IMG/VR virus record: IMGVR_UViG_3300021090_000007
Span: 1 to 24,063 of that record
DNA length: 24,063 nt
Source: a virus
Direction: 5' to 3' (one strand)
Shown here piece by piece: positions 1 to 6,555 of this stretch. Below the pieces are notes generated by a model, which did no database searches, was not told the origin of the DNA, and saw only the letters and a list, made by a program, of their open reading frames with translations. The position numbers and the translations under genes are program-made. The number at the start of each line of letters is the position of its first letter. The first letter of the stretch is position 1.

Positions 1-66
1 AGCCCGCTCACGCCGCAGTACGGCGGGGAGACCCTTTCCCCGTTCATTCAGCTTGCCACCCGGTAA
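1..66 (+). CDS. Major capsid protein, 3' end (duplicate of the end of 22662-24002)
   Basis: The first 21 codons and the TAA at 64-66 repeat the last codons of the capsid gene that ends at 24002. It is a partial copy only because the circular genome was opened inside this gene. It should not be counted as a second gene or as a truncated pseudogene. Confidence 0.95.
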   Translation, partial: SPLTPQYGGETLSPFIQLATR

Positions 67-127
67 CTGAACCCCTAGGCCGTACCCGATAACCGTCGGG
101 AGTAGGCCGAACCTGATAGGCCGTAAA
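1..127. repeat. Terminal direct repeat, left copy (circular overlap)
   Basis: These 127 bases are identical to 23937-24063. The repeat starts exactly at a codon of the capsid gene and ends in the following gap, so it is not a biological terminal repeat of a packaged genome end but the overlap left when a circular sequence is written out linearly. The length of 127 is also a common assembler k-mer size, which supports that reading (inference). Unique genome length would be 23,936 bp. Confidence 0.93.
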
Positions 128-149
128 ATCCCTATCGGAGAGGAAAATC
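67..149 (+). promoter_or_regulatory. Gap after capsid gene with two small stem-loops and an SD
   Basis: The 83-bp gap holds three loosely repeated TAGGCCG words. One stem-loop is CCCGA (85-89) with TCGGG (96-100), loop of 6. A second is GATAGG (115-120) with CCTATC (131-136), loop of 10. A purine-rich ribosome site (GGAGAGGAAAA) precedes the ATG at 150. The stems are short and lack a T-run, so they are more likely RNA processing or partial attenuation elements that set the level of capsid mRNA than full terminators; this is inference. Confidence 0.4.
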
Positions 150-707
150 ATGGCAGGAATGGAAGGGCTCGGAAGGCTCTTTGACATCGGGCTCGCGGTA
201 GCACCGGTGGACATTGACACGTCGGATGCCGCAACCGGTAAGCGTATCGACATGTCGCACGCTACTGGCGTGACGATCGTCGCTATCACTCTCGCGGGTG
301 GTGCAAACGATCTGGTGTTCGACGTTCAGCAGCACACGGCGTCAGTGTCGGGTACGTCTCAGGACCTTGACCCGACCGGTAATGCGCTCGCTACCGGCGT
401 AGACCACTACTACATCAAGGCCGAAACCGCGCTGGACAACGATGAAGCATGGGTGAAGGTCTCCCAGACTGCCGCATCGGAAGTCACTGTGGTTGGGGCC
501 ACCTACGGTACTCAGCAGAAACTCGTGGCGATTTACGTTGCCGCTGATCAGCTCGCAGACGGGTACCGTTGGCTGTCAGTCAACGTCGCATGTACCACGT
601 CAACATCACAGATCCTCGCGGTTCTGTACATCCTTCACGATCTGTCGCGTCAGCGCGGACCGGCCAACCTTCCGAACCTGCTCAATGCAGGTGCGGCGAA
701 CGCGTAA
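150..707 (+). CDS. Probable capsid decoration or minor head protein
   Basis: The 185-aa product follows the capsid gene directly, the usual place of decoration or head-stabilising proteins. It is rich in Ala, Thr, Val and Asp with alternating polar and hydrophobic residues, as in beta-rich virion proteins, and has no signal peptide, membrane segment or catalytic motif. The C-terminal part (LHDLSRQRGPANLPNLLN) reads like a conserved tail of this kind of protein in actinophages, though I recognise it only by style. ATG at 150 has a good GGAGAGG ribosome site. The gene is first in a tightly packed run extending to 1858. Function as capsid decoration is inferred from position; it could instead be a neck protein. 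Confidence 0.72.
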   Translation: MAGMEGLGRLFDIGLAVAPVDIDTSDAATGKRIDMSHATGVTIVAITLAGGANDLVFDVQQHTASVSGTSQDLDPTGNALATGVDHYYIKAETALDNDEAWVKVSQTAASEVTVVGATYGTQQKLVAIYVAADQLADGYRWLSVNVACTTSTSQILAVLYILHDLSRQRGPANLPNLLNAGAANA

Positions 708-715
708 GGGGAGTC

Positions 716-1177
716 ATGTCTGTTCTTCTGGACGCGAACGCATTCCGTAAAGCCGTCGGCGGACTCGGACCGGTTAAGAAGTCAACCGGCACCCTTGCCG
801 CCACCACGGTACCCATCTTCACTGTCGCCGGTGGAAACGTACTCGTCACTCATGTCTACGGACTGGTGACGACTTCCATCACGGTAGCGAACTCGTACAA
901 ACTCCAGGTCAACCCAACCACTGGTGACACACAGAACCTTTGCGCCGCTACGGACATCGGGACCACGGACACGCTTGCCGGTTCCATCCTGACATTCGGC
1001 GCACCTACGGCGACCCTTCCCCCTCAGCTTCTGTCTGTTGGGTACGGGTCTTCCAGGCTGAATGCCGTCATCCCGATCGGTCAGATTGAGTCGGTGTCGG
1101 CCGGTACCGATGGCGTGATTCAGTGGTGCGTCATGTGGGTGCCACTCGATGACGGTGCTACTCTGGTGGCCGCGTAA
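716..1177 (+). CDS. Small virion-type protein of unknown function
   Basis: The start chosen is ATG 716, with AAGGGG just upstream and an 8-bp gap from the previous stop; a longer frame reaching upstream to 569 would lie inside the preceding gene. The 153-aa product is Thr/Val/Gly-rich, with predicted beta strands throughout and a C-terminal stretch ending QWCVMWVPLDDGATLVAA. It has no enzyme motif. Its place between a decoration-like protein and head-completion genes suggests a second decoration or head-surface protein. The stop overlaps the next start as TAATG, so translation is likely coupled. Confidence 0.7.
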   Translation: MSVLLDANAFRKAVGGLGPVKKSTGTLAATTVPIFTVAGGNVLVTHVYGLVTTSITVANSYKLQVNPTTGDTQNLCAATDIGTTDTLAGSILTFGAPTATLPPQLLSVGYGSSRLNAVIPIGQIESVSAGTDGVIQWCVMWVPLDDGATLVAA

Positions 1178-1317
1178 TGGCTACCACATACCACAAGGCC
1201 AATGGCCCTGATAATCAATACTCGGTAGTCAAGGTCACGGATGCCCCCGCGTATTCCGTGATTGCTGTCGTGTTCGATGAGCAGACGGCTACCGACATCG
1301 CGGCGGCTTTGTCGTGA
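1177..1317 (+). CDS. 46-aa hypothetical head-region protein
   Basis: A short frame starts at ATG 1177, sharing one base with the preceding TAA (TAATG), and ends at TGA 1315-1317, which overlaps the GTG of the next gene as GTGA. It reads MATTYHKANGPDNQYSVVKV then continues to a helical DEQTATDIAAALS end. Coupling on both sides and filling an otherwise empty 140-bp gap make it a credible gene despite its length. I do not recognise the family; a small head or neck protein is the contextual guess. Confidence 0.62.
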   Translation: MATTYHKANGPDNQYSVVKVTDAPAYSVIAVVFDEQTATDIAAALS

Positions 1318-1697
1318 TCAGCAACCGTGACGCATTCGACCGGCTCACCCGTCAGGGTGGGTCGGTTGACCCCGTGCTACGTAAGGCGCTGCTCTACCTT
1401 GACGGCAGGCTTGCCGCCATCGAGACGGCGCTTGGTCCTCAGCTCACCCCCGGTACCCCGTGGGTAAAGCAGGGCGAACCGGACACCGAACCCGTCCTAG
1501 GAACCGTCCTAGACGGCTCTGACCAGGGTGTGTCTACCGCTGTGGAAGCCCCCGAGACACCCGAACAAGAGGCCGTGCCCCCTTACATCGAGTGGTCGAA
1601 CGCAGAGCTACAGGACGAACTGAGAGCGCGCGGACTGACCACTAGCGGGGACAAGGCCACGATGGCGAACCGGCTGACCAGAGATGATCAGTCGTGA
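1314..1697 (+). CDS. SAP-domain-like small head-region protein
   Basis: A GTG start at 1314 overlaps the previous stop (GTGA). The 127-aa product has a helical N-terminus (residues 1-40), an acidic Pro/Glu-rich linker, and a C-terminal segment (about 90-122) matching the SAP-type helix-extension-helix pattern: WSNAELQDELRARGL, then a Gly-Asp-Lys turn and a second helix ATMANRL. SAP and similar HeH domains bind nucleic acid, and short proteins carrying them are common beside phage capsid and connector genes. A role in the head or connector, touching DNA, is inferred. The stop overlaps the next gene's GTG. Confidence 0.75.
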   Translation: MISNRDAFDRLTRQGGSVDPVLRKALLYLDGRLAAIETALGPQLTPGTPWVKQGEPDTEPVLGTVLDGSDQGVSTAVEAPETPEQEAVPPYIEWSNAELQDELRARGLTTSGDKATMANRLTRDDQS

Positions 1698-1858
1698 GCT
1701 GGGAACAATTGCTATCTATCCGGATAGCAGCGAGGGAAGACGCTAGGGCGCTAGCCGACACACAGCCGGTTGCGTGCCCGTTCGGCGGCTTCCCTCTTGA
1801 GGCGGGACCGAACGGCACACTGCACTGCCCTGAGGGCGATTACACGTGGCCTGAGTAG
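1694..1858 (+). CDS. 54-aa Cys-containing protein, actinophage head-module type
   Basis: A GTG at 1694 overlaps the preceding TGA. The product has an N-terminal helix (MSWEQLLSIRIAAREDARAL) and a C-terminal part with the pattern VACPFGGFPLEAG then LHCPEGDYTW. Small proteins with a CPxxGxPL...LHCP...W signature occur in the same place in many actinophages (recognised from memory, not searched). Only two cysteines are present, so a full four-Cys zinc ribbon is missing; metal binding would need histidine or dimerisation. Function is unknown. Confidence 0.7.
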   Translation: MSWEQLLSIRIAAREDARALADTQPVACPFGGFPLEAGPNGTLHCPEGDYTWPE

Positions 1859-1889
1859 TGAGCTACTCTGTGACCAGGAGGGGGAGACT

Positions 1890-2144
1890 GTGAACTCAAC
1901 AATTGCGTTTCTGTCCATGGGTGTGTCATTGCTCGCGGTTCTCACATCCTTGGTCACCACGATTAGATGGGTCTGGCGTCAGGCACAAACTCAGGCTATC
2001 CAGACCCGAGCAACGATCAGCAATACAGAAGCAACTCAAGAGTTGACTAAGAAGTTTGGCCTGTACACCGACAAGGCAGACGGTCATCTCTTGGACCATG
2101 AGAAGCGGATCACTCGACTAGAGGACCGCGCAGCACCACGTTAA
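1890..2144 (+). CDS. Small N-terminally anchored membrane protein with coiled-coil tail
   Basis: The GTG at 1890 has a very strong ribosome site (AGGAGGGGGAG) 4-14 bases upstream, so this start is preferred over one at 1770 that would overlap the preceding gene. The 84-aa product has one hydrophobic segment (about residues 5-26, FLSMGVSLLAVLTSLVTTI) followed by a charged helical region (LTKKF...HLLDHEKRITRLED) typical of a short coiled coil. The topology resembles accessory holin or spanin-like proteins, and it is one of three small membrane proteins in a genome without a visible lysin. A lysis role is only a possibility. Confidence 0.65.
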   Translation: MNSTIAFLSMGVSLLAVLTSLVTTIRWVWRQAQTQAIQTRATISNTEATQELTKKFGLYTDKADGHLLDHEKRITRLEDRAAPR

Positions 2145-2211
2145 CAACTTCATAGTCACACCCTTTCCCTGTATCCAATGGATGCACGGACAAGAAAGCA
2201 AGGTCACAGGA

Positions 2212-3273
2212 ATGGGTATCTGGTATGCATCCCGCGAGGACGTAAAGTCATCGCTGGATATCATGGAGACCGCACGTAATAACGTGGCGGTTGATCGGGC
2301 AATCGAGTCGGCATCTCGTAATGTCGAGGGACTCTTGCACCGACGCTTTTACCCTGAGCTTGCAACGCGCTATTTCGACTGGCCTAACGGGCAGTACGCG
2401 CGACCATGGCGACTGTGGCTTGACTCAAACGAACTGGTCAGCATCACCACTCTGGTATCAGGTGGCGTGACGTTTTCCGCATCTGACTACTTCCTACGGA
2501 ATAGCGATGACAAGAGTGAAGCCCCGTATGATTCCCTTGAGCTTGATCTGGATTCGAACGCGACGTTCGGGGGTGGACCGACGCACCAAAAGGATATCGC
2601 GATCACGGGTGTCTACGCCGGTTGTCCCATTGACGAGACGCCAGTCGGAACGGTTTCGGAAGCCCTAGACACAACCGAGACCGGTGTGGACATCGCGGAC
2701 TCAAACGCCGTTGGAGTCGGGCATGCCATCCGTGTAGATGACGAGCGGATGATCGTCACTGGAAAAGCCATGGTGGATACCGGGGTGAATATCGACGCCG
2801 GTGATTCTCTCATTGCTAACGTGTCAGATACGAGTATCACACTCTCGACTATTACAGCGGCACCCCAACCGGGTGAGGTCATCCTGATTCACTCAGAGCG
2901 GATGCTTGTCATTGACCTATCAGGTTTGACACTGACGGTCAAACGTGGATGGGACGGCTCAGTCCTAGCCACCCACGCCGGTAGCTCAGACATCTACGCC
3001 ATGCGCGGGCTGACCGTCGTCAGGGGCTCACTGGGCACCACAGCGGCTAACCACCTGACATCCGCACCTATCTATAGGTTCACCCCACCGGGGCCGGTGG
3101 TCTCGCTCACAGTCGCTGAGGCTGTGTCTTCCCTGCTCAACGAGTCGGCAGGGTTCGCCCGTACGGCTGGCTCGGGGGACAACGCCAGAGAGGCAGCCGG
3201 TAGGGCTCTCAAGGACGCCAGAGACCAGGCAGTCAGGTCCCATGGGCGTAGGGCAAGGATGCGTGCGGTATGA
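2212..3273 (+). CDS. Head-to-tail connector (adaptor) protein with inserted repeat domain
   Basis: It is the first gene of the connector set. The N-terminal 110 residues look like an HK97 gp6-type adaptor: helices ending in a Gly-rich Arg/Tyr motif (EGLLHRRFYPE, TRYFDWPNG) and a segment on surface strands. A middle domain (about residues 145-290) repeats the pattern LTVKRGWDGSVLATH...IYA and LTVVRGSLGTTAANH...IYR in tandem, a module also seen at the end of the 9241-11481 tail protein. The C-terminus is helical and basic. ATG 2212 (353 aa) is chosen with an AAGG upstream; ATG 2182 in the same frame has no ribosome site. It should bridge portal and neck. Confidence 0.78.
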   Translation: MGIWYASREDVKSSLDIMETARNNVAVDRAIESASRNVEGLLHRRFYPELATRYFDWPNGQYARPWRLWLDSNELVSITTLVSGGVTFSASDYFLRNSDDKSEAPYDSLELDLDSNATFGGGPTHQKDIAITGVYAGCPIDETPVGTVSEALDTTETGVDIADSNAVGVGHAIRVDDERMIVTGKAMVDTGVNIDAGDSLIANVSDTSITLSTITAAPQPGEVILIHSERMLVIDLSGLTLTVKRGWDGSVLATHAGSSDIYAMRGLTVVRGSLGTTAANHLTSAPIYRFTPPGPVVSLTVAEAVSSLLNESAGFARTAGSGDNAREAAGRALKDARDQAVRSHGRRARMRAV

Positions 3274-3647
3274 CAAACGACGTACGGGCGTCCGGCCCCC
3301 TGTTCGACGGTAGGGCAGCAATAGCCGTCAAGGAATACACGCGTGAACTAGAGCATCAAGTCGCGCAACGTGGCGAGCAACTGATCAGGACCCAACTAGG
3401 TCATGTATTGCGTCATCCCACTGGACGCTACATGTCGAGTATCAGTGTTCAACACAAGTTCGGCGATAGCGTTGTGACCGACAGCGGTATCGTGTATGGA
3501 CCATGGCTTGAGGGTACGGGCTCACGCAACCGGACAACGCGATTCAAGGGTTACGCCACGTTCCGGCGGATGCGTCACCAGCTTGACAGCGAGGCTGAGA
3601 GCATCGGCAATCGTCTCATGCATCATTACCTGAGGCGGATGCAATGA
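3270..3647 (+). CDS. Tail-completion/neck protein, HK97 gp10-like
   Basis: The ATG overlaps the previous stop as ATGA. The 125-aa basic protein has a long N-terminal helix (YTRELEHQVAQRGEQLIRTQL), a central strand pair, and the family-type signature VYGPWLEGTGSRNRTTRFKG around residues 78-97, then a C-terminal helix with FRRMRHQL. The (Y)(G)xWLExGT-type motif and size match HK97 gp10-like neck proteins, which cap the connector and help tail joining. It is followed by the tail terminator candidate in ATGA overlap, which fits the usual order. Confidence 0.85.
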   Translation: MTNDVRASGPLFDGRAAIAVKEYTRELEHQVAQRGEQLIRTQLGHVLRHPTGRYMSSISVQHKFGDSVVTDSGIVYGPWLEGTGSRNRTTRFKGYATFRRMRHQLDSEAESIGNRLMHHYLRRMQ

Positions 3648-4096
3648 GCACTCAAGGACTTTTCAACGCGCTAGTCAGTCACGGTATGGCGTCCGGATTG
3701 TTCGAACGTGTCAGTAGTCACGAACCCAAGAACGCACCGGGTAACGGATATAGCATGTTCGTTTACCTAGACCGTATCGTCCCTGCCGCTAGCGCATCGG
3801 GGCTGAACTCGACTACGGGTCTCGTCATCTTCACTGTAGAGATCAGGGCATCGTTCACGTCCAAGCCTGAGGATGACATCGACCCGAATCTACTTGCCGC
3901 TGTGGATACCATGTTCACGGCGTACTCGGGTGACTTTGAAATGGGCGGGCTTATCCGTAACGTGGATTTGCTAGGCCAATTCGGCGTACCTCTCATGGCT
4001 GATTTCGGGTACAAAGAGCAAGATAAAATGATGTACCGTACCGCCGTACTCACGGTGCCGCTGGTAGTCAACGACCTTTGGAGTCAATCACCATGA
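3644..4096 (+). CDS. Tail terminator-like protein
   Basis: The 150-aa product lies between the gp10-like neck protein and the tail-tube protein, the standard place of the tail terminator (lambda gpU type). It has an N-terminal helix, a strand (YSMFVYLDRIVPA), a central region with TVEIRASFTS and the helix DPNLLAAVDTMFTAYSG, and a C-terminal strand (RTAVLTVPLVV) as in the alpha/beta fold of that family. Start ATGA overlaps the neck gene. The assignment rests on order, size and secondary structure pattern, not on a diagnostic motif. Confidence 0.72.
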   Translation: MSTQGLFNALVSHGMASGLFERVSSHEPKNAPGNGYSMFVYLDRIVPAASASGLNSTTGLVIFTVEIRASFTSKPEDDIDPNLLAAVDTMFTAYSGDFEMGGLIRNVDLLGQFGVPLMADFGYKEQDKMMYRTAVLTVPLVVNDLWSQSP

Positions 4097-4830
4097 GTAA
4101 ATCTGGTGGAATGGGTGACAATTTCTACGTCGATGGATACGACTTGTCCGGCGACATCAACTCACTATCCCGCATCGGGGGTGGTCCCGCGATGTTCGAC
4201 ATGACCGGCATTGACAAGGCCGCATTCGAACGTCAAGGCGGGTTGCGTGACGGGTCCATTGAATGGGTCACGTACATGAACGATTCGGTTGGACAAGCGT
4301 TTGACAGGCTCAGCAATCTACCGACATCTGACGTAGTGGTTGCGTATTTCCGAGGTACCGCGCTCGGTAACCAGGCGGCAAGCTGTGTGGCAAAGCAGGT
4401 GAACTACGACCCTACTCGTGGCGCTGACGGTGATCTCAAGTTCGCCGTGCAAGCCACGTCCAACGGGTATGGTGTCGAGTGGGGAACTCAGGTCACCGCC
4501 GGTAAGAGATCAGACACCACAGCGACTAGCCCAGCGACAGGCGTTGACTTCCTCGCAGCGTCATCGTTTGGGTGGCAGGCATACCTACAGGTGTTCAGCT
4601 TCACCGGCACGTCATGCACCGTGACGCTTCAAGACAGCGCGAACAACAGCGCGTTTGCGGGCTTCACCGGTTCGGCATTCGTGGCGGCTACCGCTATCGG
4701 TACGCAGCGCATCGCCGGTACCCCGACGTCCACCGTTCGCCAGTACGTCAGGGCGATCACAACGGGCACGTTCTCAGAGTGTACGTTCGCCGTCATGTTC
4801 GTGAAGAACGAAAGCCTGGTGGCATTCTGA
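4093..4830 (+). CDS. Major tail tube protein (larger of two paralogues)
   Basis: ATG 4093 overlaps the previous stop (ATGA) and has GGAG 10 bases upstream; an in-frame ATG at 4078 is less likely. The 245-aa product carries the tail-tube pattern MTGIDKAAFER, then DGSIEW, NDSVGQA and LPTSDVV in the first 90 residues. The last 90 residues form a Thr/Ser/Ala-rich beta domain (FSFTGTSCTVTLQDSANNSA...TSTVRQYVRAITTG) like Ig or galectin-like surface additions. It should polymerise into the tail tube. The same core pattern recurs in the 5525-5947 protein, so this element has two related tube-type genes. Confidence 0.8.
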   Translation: MSKSGGMGDNFYVDGYDLSGDINSLSRIGGGPAMFDMTGIDKAAFERQGGLRDGSIEWVTYMNDSVGQAFDRLSNLPTSDVVVAYFRGTALGNQAASCVAKQVNYDPTRGADGDLKFAVQATSNGYGVEWGTQVTAGKRSDTTATSPATGVDFLAASSFGWQAYLQVFSFTGTSCTVTLQDSANNSAFAGFTGSAFVAATAIGTQRIAGTPTSTVRQYVRAITTGTFSECTFAVMFVKNESLVAF

Positions 4831-5084
4831 TGATTGAATGCACGTATCAGGTACTCGCCGTCTATCTGGCGGATGTCGAGAAAGGCGAGAGCACGCTACC
4901 CGTGCTTGCGTGGGACGACGCCGGACAAGCCATGGCGCTGGGAGACAAGAACCTGATCCTGGCGTCTGCCGCTGTGGGCTTTACCGGACTTCGCATGAAC
5001 GGTAGCCGCCCTACGCCCGACCCCCGAGTACAGCCACCCGTCATCATCCGGCCGCCTAATCGTGACACCAGGGACGTACCGTGA
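4830..5084 (+). CDS. 84-aa tail-region protein of unknown function
   Basis: ATG 4830 shares a base with the stop of the tail tube gene (TGATG). The product starts MIECTYQVLAVYLADVEKG, has a central ALGDKNLILASAAVGFTGL segment and a proline/arginine-rich disordered end (RPTPDPRVQPPVIIRPPNR). Its GTG/TGA overlap with the next gene indicates coupled translation. Nothing points to an enzyme. I do not recognise the family. Confidence 0.65.
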   Translation: MIECTYQVLAVYLADVEKGESTLPVLAWDDAGQAMALGDKNLILASAAVGFTGLRMNGSRPTPDPRVQPPVIIRPPNRDTRDVP

Positions 5085-5521
5085 ACCGCATCACTCCGAA
5101 CATGCCCGCCGGTGCGTACATGTCGTACCGCATCATCTCACCATCACGGACGCATTTCGGACCGGCGACGTGTGAGGACGTGGATTGTCAAGCATACATA
5201 GAGGGATGGCGATCCATCTTTGACGAGAGCACAGAACTCGGGGCGCGACAGGCGTACTACGTCAGGCATGAATCAGGGCGTGGATTTCGAGAGACTCGTG
5301 ATGAGACGGGACTGACGGTGTTCTCATTCAGTCCAGGTCAGCGATGCTTTCGAAAGCATGTCTACCGTAACGAACTCCCACCCATCTACCGTGTGCAAGG
5401 TGGCGATTTCCGGGGTAACCCGCGCGGCATCGTACCCGTCAACCACGTCCGGCCGGAAGACTGGATAGAGGATTTCGCAGAACATCAGGACAAAATCACG
5501 ACGATCCTTGAAAGGGGATAG
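5081..5521 (+). CDS. Conserved actinophage-type tail-region protein
   Basis: GTG 5081 overlaps the previous stop. The 146-aa product contains strings that I recall from a conserved but uncharacterised family in actinophage tail operons: HFGPATCEDVDCQAY followed by EGWRS, RQAYYVRHESGR, LTVFSFSPGQRCF, and GGDFRGNPRGIVPVNHVRP with a final DWIEDFAEHQD. The three Cys and several Arg/Tyr are at strongly patterned positions. Function is unknown; being between the two tube-type genes suggests a tail tube or tail assembly factor. Confidence 0.72.
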   Translation: MNRITPNMPAGAYMSYRIISPSRTHFGPATCEDVDCQAYIEGWRSIFDESTELGARQAYYVRHESGRGFRETRDETGLTVFSFSPGQRCFRKHVYRNELPPIYRVQGGDFRGNPRGIVPVNHVRPEDWIEDFAEHQDKITTILERG

Positions 5522-5524
5522 ATC

Positions 5525-5947
5525 ATGGCAAAGACTACCGGTATGGCGCAGACGGCTCTGTCTGTGGACGATAGTGCGGGTGCCGCTAAGGACATCCGCA
5601 ATGACATCGCAAGCTTCACGTTCAGCACCCCGCGTGCCGTTCAGGACGTGACGGGACTGGACAAGAGCGCGCATGAGACGCTCTTGCTTCTGGCCGACTT
5701 CTCAATCACGATCAGTGGCGCGGCGTTCAACGACTCGGCCAACCAGGCGCACGCGGTATTCAAGACCGTTCCGTCAACGTCGGTAGCCCGTACCACGACC
5801 ATCACGTTTACCGGCACGGTTGGTGCGAACACACTAGCGCCGGAAGTCCACTACACCGATTACTCAATCAACCGCGCGGCGGATGGCTCGCTCACCTGGA
5901 CAGCACCCGGTGTCCTGGCGAATGGCACCGCCCCGACGTGGGCATAG
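5525..5947 (+). CDS. Second tail-tube-like protein (shorter paralogue)
   Basis: The 140-aa product begins three bases after the previous stop, with an AAAGGGG ribosome site. It shares an ordered set of motifs with the 4093-4830 protein: DVTGLDKSAHE, a DFSI strand, NDSANQA and VPSTSVA, compared with MTGIDKAAFE, DGSI, NDSVGQA and LPTSDVV. The C-terminus is a beta segment (FTDY-like YTDYSINRAADGSLTWTAPG) typical of tail tube subunits. It sits just before the chaperone genes, where the main tube gene normally lies, so which of the two is the main tube subunit cannot be told from sequence. Confidence 0.78.
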   Translation: MAKTTGMAQTALSVDDSAGAAKDIRNDIASFTFSTPRAVQDVTGLDKSAHETLLLLADFSITISGAAFNDSANQAHAVFKTVPSTSVARTTTITFTGTVGANTLAPEVHYTDYSINRAADGSLTWTAPGVLANGTAPTWA

Positions 5948-5974
5948 TCAACCGATATCCGTAGGGGGAGTTCA

Positions 5975-6382
5975 ATGGGTTTCAGGGCACCATCAACAAT
6001 CTTCAAGCTCAATTTCAAGGGTGAGCTTGAAGGGCTGGAAGTCGCGACCAAGTCTGTCCCCACTGGGGATCTCATGGACCTCATGAGGATGGCCGTCTCA
6101 CTAGGCTCACGTGGTTCGGACATCAAGCCGGAAGACATGGACGCGGTCAACAGCCTGTTCGCCGGTTTCGCGAAAGCTCTACTCTCGTGGAACTTGGAGG
6201 ATGAGGAAGGCGAGCCCATTCCGGCGACCCTTGAGGGGATCGTCGGACAGGAATTCAACTTCGTTATCGCGATCATCATGACGTGGGTGGAAGCCGTAGC
6301 GGGGGTGAATATCGACCTGGAAAAAGACTCGCCCTCTGGAAAGACTTCCATGGAGGGCAACATTCCGATGGAACTCCTGTAG
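5975..6382 (+). CDS. Tail assembly chaperone G
   Basis: The 135-aa product precedes the tape measure gene and has the acidic, helical profile of gpG-type chaperones: GDLMDLMRMAV, AVNSLFAGFAKALLSWNLEDEEGEPIPATLEGI split by turns, and FVIAIIMTWVEAVAGV. It should coat the tape measure protein before tube polymerisation. ATG 5975 follows a GGGGGAG ribosome site. The zero-frame stop is TAG 6380-6382; a second reading frame continues to 6555 and encodes the T part (separate entry). Confidence 0.86.
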   Translation: MGFRAPSTIFKLNFKGELEGLEVATKSVPTGDLMDLMRMAVSLGSRGSDIKPEDMDAVNSLFAGFAKALLSWNLEDEEGEPIPATLEGIVGQEFNFVIAIIMTWVEAVAGVNIDLEKDSPSGKTSMEGNIPMELL

Positions 6383-6555
6383 AAAAACCATTCGAGCTAG
6401 ATGAGGCGGAAACCATCCTCGCTATCTGCGATCGTTTCAAGTGCCTACCTAGTCAGGCACGCAGAGAGGATGCCTCTGTTCTACGGCTCTTGAAGATTGA
6501 AGCGCTAGGCAAGCCGGTACAGCAAGAGGAAGGGGGTGACGAGTTCGATGCCTAA
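5975..6555 (+). CDS. Tail assembly chaperone GT fusion by -1 ribosomal frameshift
   Basis: The -1 frame relative to G stays open from before 6283 to TAA 6553-6555 and contains a T-type domain: ETILAICDRFKCLPSQARRE followed by ASVLRLLKIEALG. This (L)PSQ...LLRLL...EALG pattern matches the T segment of actinophage chaperones. No good start codon with ribosome site exists for T alone, which argues for frameshifting. The slip most likely occurs at 6319-6325 or 6337-6343. The end overlaps the tape measure start region. That a GT fusion exists is established for this gene order; the exact slip site is inference. Confidence 0.8.
6319..6343 (+). promoter_or_regulatory. Candidate -1 frameshift site(s) for G/GT
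   Basis: Two heptamers lie in the zero-frame register of G. The first is G GAA AAA (6319-6325): the A-site Lys tRNA can re-pair fully one base back, the P-site Glu imperfectly. The second is T GGA AAG (6337-6343), one base different from lambda's G GGA AAG. Neither is a perfect XXXYYYZ, so the choice between them is open. Confidence 0.5.

Noticed and set aside
1-66. Truncated second capsid gene
   Set aside because: It is the exact end of the capsid gene repeated by linear writing of a circle.
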